Assembly (NCBI GenBank): GCA_024114885.1
Contig: CP099418.1
Span: 4,960,001 to 5,024,000, forward strand
DNA from: Septoria linicola
Lineage: Eukaryota > Ascomycota > Dothideomycetes > Mycosphaerellales > Mycosphaerellaceae
Direction of reading: 5' to 3'
DNA: 64,000 bases
In this document: positions 63,773 to 64,000 of the stretch, in pieces
Layout of the letters: every line of letters begins with the position of its first letter
Position numbering within the stretch: the stretch's first letter is position 1
Translations under genes and position numbers: made by a program
The notes under the pieces: model-generated
The model's input: only the letters and a program-made list of their open reading frames with translations
Database searches by the model: none
Told to the model about the DNA's origin: nothing

Positions 63773-64000
63773 GGAGATGATCATGGTTGCGAGATGTGCT
63801 ATGCATGCAGCAGCGACCTGTAAAGTATAAGGATCAGTCACGAGATACCTGTGAACCTATGCGCGCTATCACAATTGACTCCTCAGACAGCACAACTCGT
63901 CTTTTCTAAGATCAGTTGGTGACATAAGTTCCAAGCCTGATTGTCCAAACTTTGTCATCTGAGTAAAGTTTAGGTGTGAAAGAACTGATGACGATGTCGT

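Overview
The window is a gene-dense stretch of a filamentous ascomycete genome. Short GT-AG introns (mostly 48-108 nt), fungal-only families (Zn2Cys6 factor, EthD protein, Kch1, NudC, fungal RGS proteins) and about 50% GC with no visible transposon relics suggest Pezizomycotina, most plausibly a Dothideomycete. The species call is inference. Gene models were built by reading splice sites by eye, with reading phase checked across every proposed junction.

Layout. 1-8 kb: a cut-off raffinose-synthase-like GH36 gene, the ribosome-biogenesis WD protein Jip5, a DHCR24-like FAD oxidoreductase and a 7TM-RGS signalling protein. 9.5-17.5 kb: a small Zn2Cys6 factor, a metallophosphoesterase, an unknown helical protein, a WD40/coiled-coil protein and a small TTQP-repeat protein. 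18-24.3 kb: a four-exon sugar porter with a GC-AG intron, the mitochondrial sorting subunit Sam37 and a formamidase-type amidase. 26.9-34.5 kb: a second membrane RGS protein, Gna1, Trm44 and a glycine-zipper protein with a 14-nt microexon. 35.5-39.5 kb: an accessory-looking patch with a small secreted six-cysteine protein, a possible broken small ORF and a secreted PAN/apple-like gene that has lost its ATG and carries a frameshift. 39.6-49 kb: a PAF-acetylhydrolase-like esterase, NudC, an EthD protein, Dph2 and Kch1. 49.8-58.6 kb: a small unknown protein, then two adjacent unrecognised genes, one an uninterrupted 1864-codon ORF. Each of these two has a hydrophobic hairpin near its N-terminus followed by long helical or disordered sequence. 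59.8-64 kb: Bet4, a small unknown protein and the meiotic APC/C activator Ama1.

Most genes are housekeeping and do not form a pathway cluster. Two themes stand out: two different membrane-anchored RGS regulators within 22 kb, and the unrecognised tandem pair at 50.8-58.6 kb, which is the best candidate here for something undescribed. No rRNA, tRNA, CRISPR or transposon was recognised by eye.
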